7,351 nucleotides of DNA from Rhizobiaceae bacterium (GTDB lineage: Bacteria > Pseudomonadota > Alphaproteobacteria > Rhizobiales > Rhizobiaceae). Where the stretch lies: NCBI GenBank assembly GCA_028865845.1, contig JAGWJK010000190.1, positions 1 through 7,351 of the forward strand, read 5' to 3'. The position numbers were made by a program, and so were the translations under genes. The notes under the pieces are model-generated. The model was not told the origin of the DNA. It searched no databases and worked only from the letters and a program-made list of their open reading frames with translations. Shown piece by piece: positions 5,399-7,351 of this stretch (its first letter is position 1; each line of letters begins with the position of its first letter).

Positions 5399-7351
5399 AC
5401 GCGCGCCCGAGCTTTCACGCCCCTCTACCCTTTTTCGAGATCGGAGTACGGACGAATTTTTCCTTTCTCGAAGGGGCATCGCATCCCGAGGAGATGGTGG
5501 TTCAGGCGGCCCTCCTGAAGCTTGCCGGGTTTGGAATTGCCGACCGCAATTCGGTTGCCGGCGTGGTCAAGGCGCATGCGCATACCAAGCTTCTTCGGGC
5601 GACGCATAAGGAGACTATCAAGAAAAACCTGGAGCGCCGCGCGAGGGGCGAGCCCGAAGAGGCGCTGCTGGAGCCGGTTCCCTTCCAGCCCGGTGCCCGC
5701 CTGGTCTTTGCCGACGGAACGCCCGATATCCTTGCCTTTCCGGAAAACCGTCAGGGTTGGGCACATCTCTGCCGATTGTTGAGCGCCGGCAATCTGCGCG
5801 CGGAAAAAGGGGAATGCGAACTCTACGAAGAGGACCTGAAACTATGGGGCGACGACATGATGCTGGCGATCGCTCCCGCGGCGGAGAACGTGGAGACGCC
5901 GGAAGAACAGGCGAGACTGGAGCAATGCCTGGCGCGGCTGTGGCAGCGTTTCGGCAGGAAGCTCCACATGATCCTGTCGCCTGCCTATGACGGGCGGGAT
6001 CGGCTGGTCTTCTCCACCCTTTCCATCCTGGCGCTCCGCAATGGGGTCAGGCTGATTGCCAGCAATCAGCCGCTTTATCATGCGACCGAACGCAAGCCGC
6101 TTGCCGATATCGTCGTCTCGATCCGTGAGCATGTATCGATCACTGAGGCCGGATTCAAACTGGCCGCCAATGCCGAACGCTACATGAAGGGCGCCTCCGA
6201 GATGACGCGCCTCTTCCGGGATTACCCGAAGGCGATTGCCAATACGCAGAAATTTTTTAGCCGGCTGTCTTTTTCGCTGGATGAGCTGAAGCATAATTAT
6301 CCGGACGAAAGTGTTCCTGGCGAGACTGTATCGGAGACGCTGGAACGATTGACGTGGGAAGGTGCGAAACAGCGTTATCCTGATGGAGTTCCCGAAAAAG
6401 TCGCCAAACAGATCAATAATGAGCTCGTCCTTATACGCGAACGGCAATATGAGCCCTACTTCCTGACGGTGCGCCGTATCATGGACTATGCCCGCAGCCA
6501 GAATATCCTTTGTCAGGGGCGCGGTTCAGCCGCCAATTCTCTGGTCTGCTATTGCCTCAGAATCACGGAAGTCAATCCGGAAATCACGACACTTTTATTC
6601 GAACGCTTCATCTCGACGGAACGGGAAGAGCCGCCGGATATCGACGTCGATTTTGAGCATGAGAGGCGTGAAGAGGTCATCCAGTTCATCTACGAGCATT
6701 ACGAGATCGAACATGCAGGGCTGACGGCGGCGGTGACCAGTTATCGGGCCCGCTCGGCCGGCCGTGAGGTGGCTAAGGCCTTCGGCTTATCGGAGGATGT
6801 GCAATCGGCTCTTGCAAGCGGTGTCTGGGGCTGGTCAACGGAAGCTTTGTCCGAACGCGAGGCGAAGATCGCCGGTCTCGATCTAAAAGACAAGACGACA
6901 CTGAACGTCCTCTCCCATGCCTCGACGCTGATGGGATTTCCGCGGCATCTCACCCAGCATGTCGGCGGCTTCGTCATCACCCGCGACCGGCTCGACAAGC
7001 TGGTGCCGGTCGAGAATGCCCGCATGGAGGAGCGCACGATCATCCAGTGGGACAAGGACGATCTCGATACGGCGGGACTGCTCAAGGTCGATGTGCTGGC
7101 GCTTGGCATGCTGACCTGCATCAGGAAGGCCTTCGAGCTGATCCGCGCGCATCATGGCCGCGATCTCGACCTCTATTCCGTGCCGCGCGAGGATCCGGCC
7201 GTCTATGACATGATCTGCCGCGCCGACGTGATCGGCGTGTTCCAGATCGAGAGCCGGGCGCAGATGAGCATGCTGCCGCGCCTGAAGCCGCGCTGCTTCT
7301 ACGATCTGGTGATCGAGGTGGCGATCGTCCGCCCCGGCCCGATCCAGGGCG
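5395..7351 (+). CDS. dnaE2: error-prone DNA polymerase DnaE2/ImuC (3' end outside window)
   Basis: This is a C-family polymerase alpha homologue, the catalytic subunit of SOS mutagenic translesion synthesis. The first 652 of roughly 1,090 residues are present with no stop. It begins with a PHP domain, [23 protein letters not shown] (13-35) and [15 protein letters not shown] (47-61). That domain lacks the usual leading His residues, so proofreading by it is unlikely. The polymerase domain shows [13 protein letters not shown], then [16 protein letters not shown] with catalytic Asp415 and Asp417, then [12 protein letters not shown], and [13 protein letters not shown] with the third catalytic Asp566. 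The active site therefore looks intact. The clamp-binding and C-terminal domains are not in view. ATG 5395 overlaps the imuB stop and has GGAG 7 bases upstream. Residues about 65-97 form a charged linker within the PHP region. The stretch at about 6241-6720 is clearly poorer in GC than its flanks. Confidence 0.96.
   Translation, partial: MNARPSFHAPLPFFEIGVRTNFSFLEGASHPEEMVVQAALLKLAGFGIADRNSVAGVVKAHAHTKLLRATHKETIKKNLERRARGEPEEALLEPVPFQPGARLVFADGTPDILAFPENRQGWAHLCRLLSAGNLRAEKGECELYEEDLKLWGDDMMLAIAPAAENVETPEEQARLEQCLARLWQRFGRKLHMILSPAYDGRDRLVFSTLSILALRNGVRLIASNQPLYHATERKPLADIVVSIREHVSITEAGFKLAANAERYMKGASEMTRLFRDYPKAIANTQKFFSRLSFSLDELKHNYPDESVPGETVSETLERLTWEGAKQRYPDGVPEKVAKQINNELVLIRERQYEPYFLTVRRIMDYARSQNILCQGRGSAANSLVCYCLRITEVNPEITTLLFERFISTEREEPPDIDVDFEHERREEVIQFIYEHYEIEHAGLTAAVTSYRARSAGREVAKAFGLSEDVQSALASGVWGWSTEALSEREAKIAGLDLKDKTTLNVLSHASTLMGFPRHLTQHVGGFVITRDRLDKLVPVENARMEERTIIQWDKDDLDTAGLLKVDVLALGMLTCIRKAFELIRAHHGRDLDLYSVPREDPAVYDMICRADVIGVFQIESRAQMSMLPRLKPRCFYDLVIEVAIVRPGPIQG

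Noticed and set aside
1..7351. CRISPR array, tRNA/rRNA, insertion sequence, toxin-antitoxin or phage genes
   Set aside because: No regularly spaced repeats, cloverleaf-like sequence, transposase motifs or small toxin pairs were found on either strand.

Overview
The window reads as chromosomal DNA of a GC-rich alphaproteobacterium, most likely Rhizobiaceae (Rhizobium or a close relative). This rests on the style of LeuD, on a rhizobial-type ImuA/ImuB/DnaE2 cassette, and on an SOS operator of the alphaproteobacterial form GAAC-N7-GAAC rather than the E. coli CTGT-N8-ACAG form. No RNA gene, CRISPR array, insertion sequence or phage gene was seen.

Left part (1-2284): leuD, the small subunit of isopropylmalate isomerase (leucine synthesis), runs leftward off the window edge and lacks only its last codon(s). 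A small leftward gene for a one- or two-span membrane protein of unknown function follows. Divergent from it is a two-gene rightward unit: a CitE/HpcH-type CoA ester lyase and a 68-residue DUF1737 protein, coupled by an ATGA start/stop overlap. A leftward gene for a small zincin-like metallopeptidase (HExxHxxGxxD) converges on this unit, with only 18 bases between the two stop codons and a palindromic hairpin lying across the junction.

Right part (2904-7351): a promoter region with a perfect LexA box precedes imuA-imuB-dnaE2, the DNA-damage-inducible mutagenesis cassette. ImuA is a RecA-like accessory protein with no intact Walker A lysine. ImuB is a Y-family polymerase homologue lacking recognisable catalytic acidic residues. 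DnaE2 (ImuC) is the C-family error-prone polymerase that carries the active site; its first 652 residues are present and the gene runs off the right edge. The three genes overlap: imuB starts about 158 bases inside imuA, and dnaE2 overlaps imuB by 4 bases. This points to one transcript with coupled translation under LexA control.

Nothing here looks like a wholly new system. The observations most worth a second look are the long out-of-frame imuA/imuB overlap, a low-GC patch inside dnaE2 that covers the first two catalytic aspartates, and some small palindromes and repeats at gene junctions.
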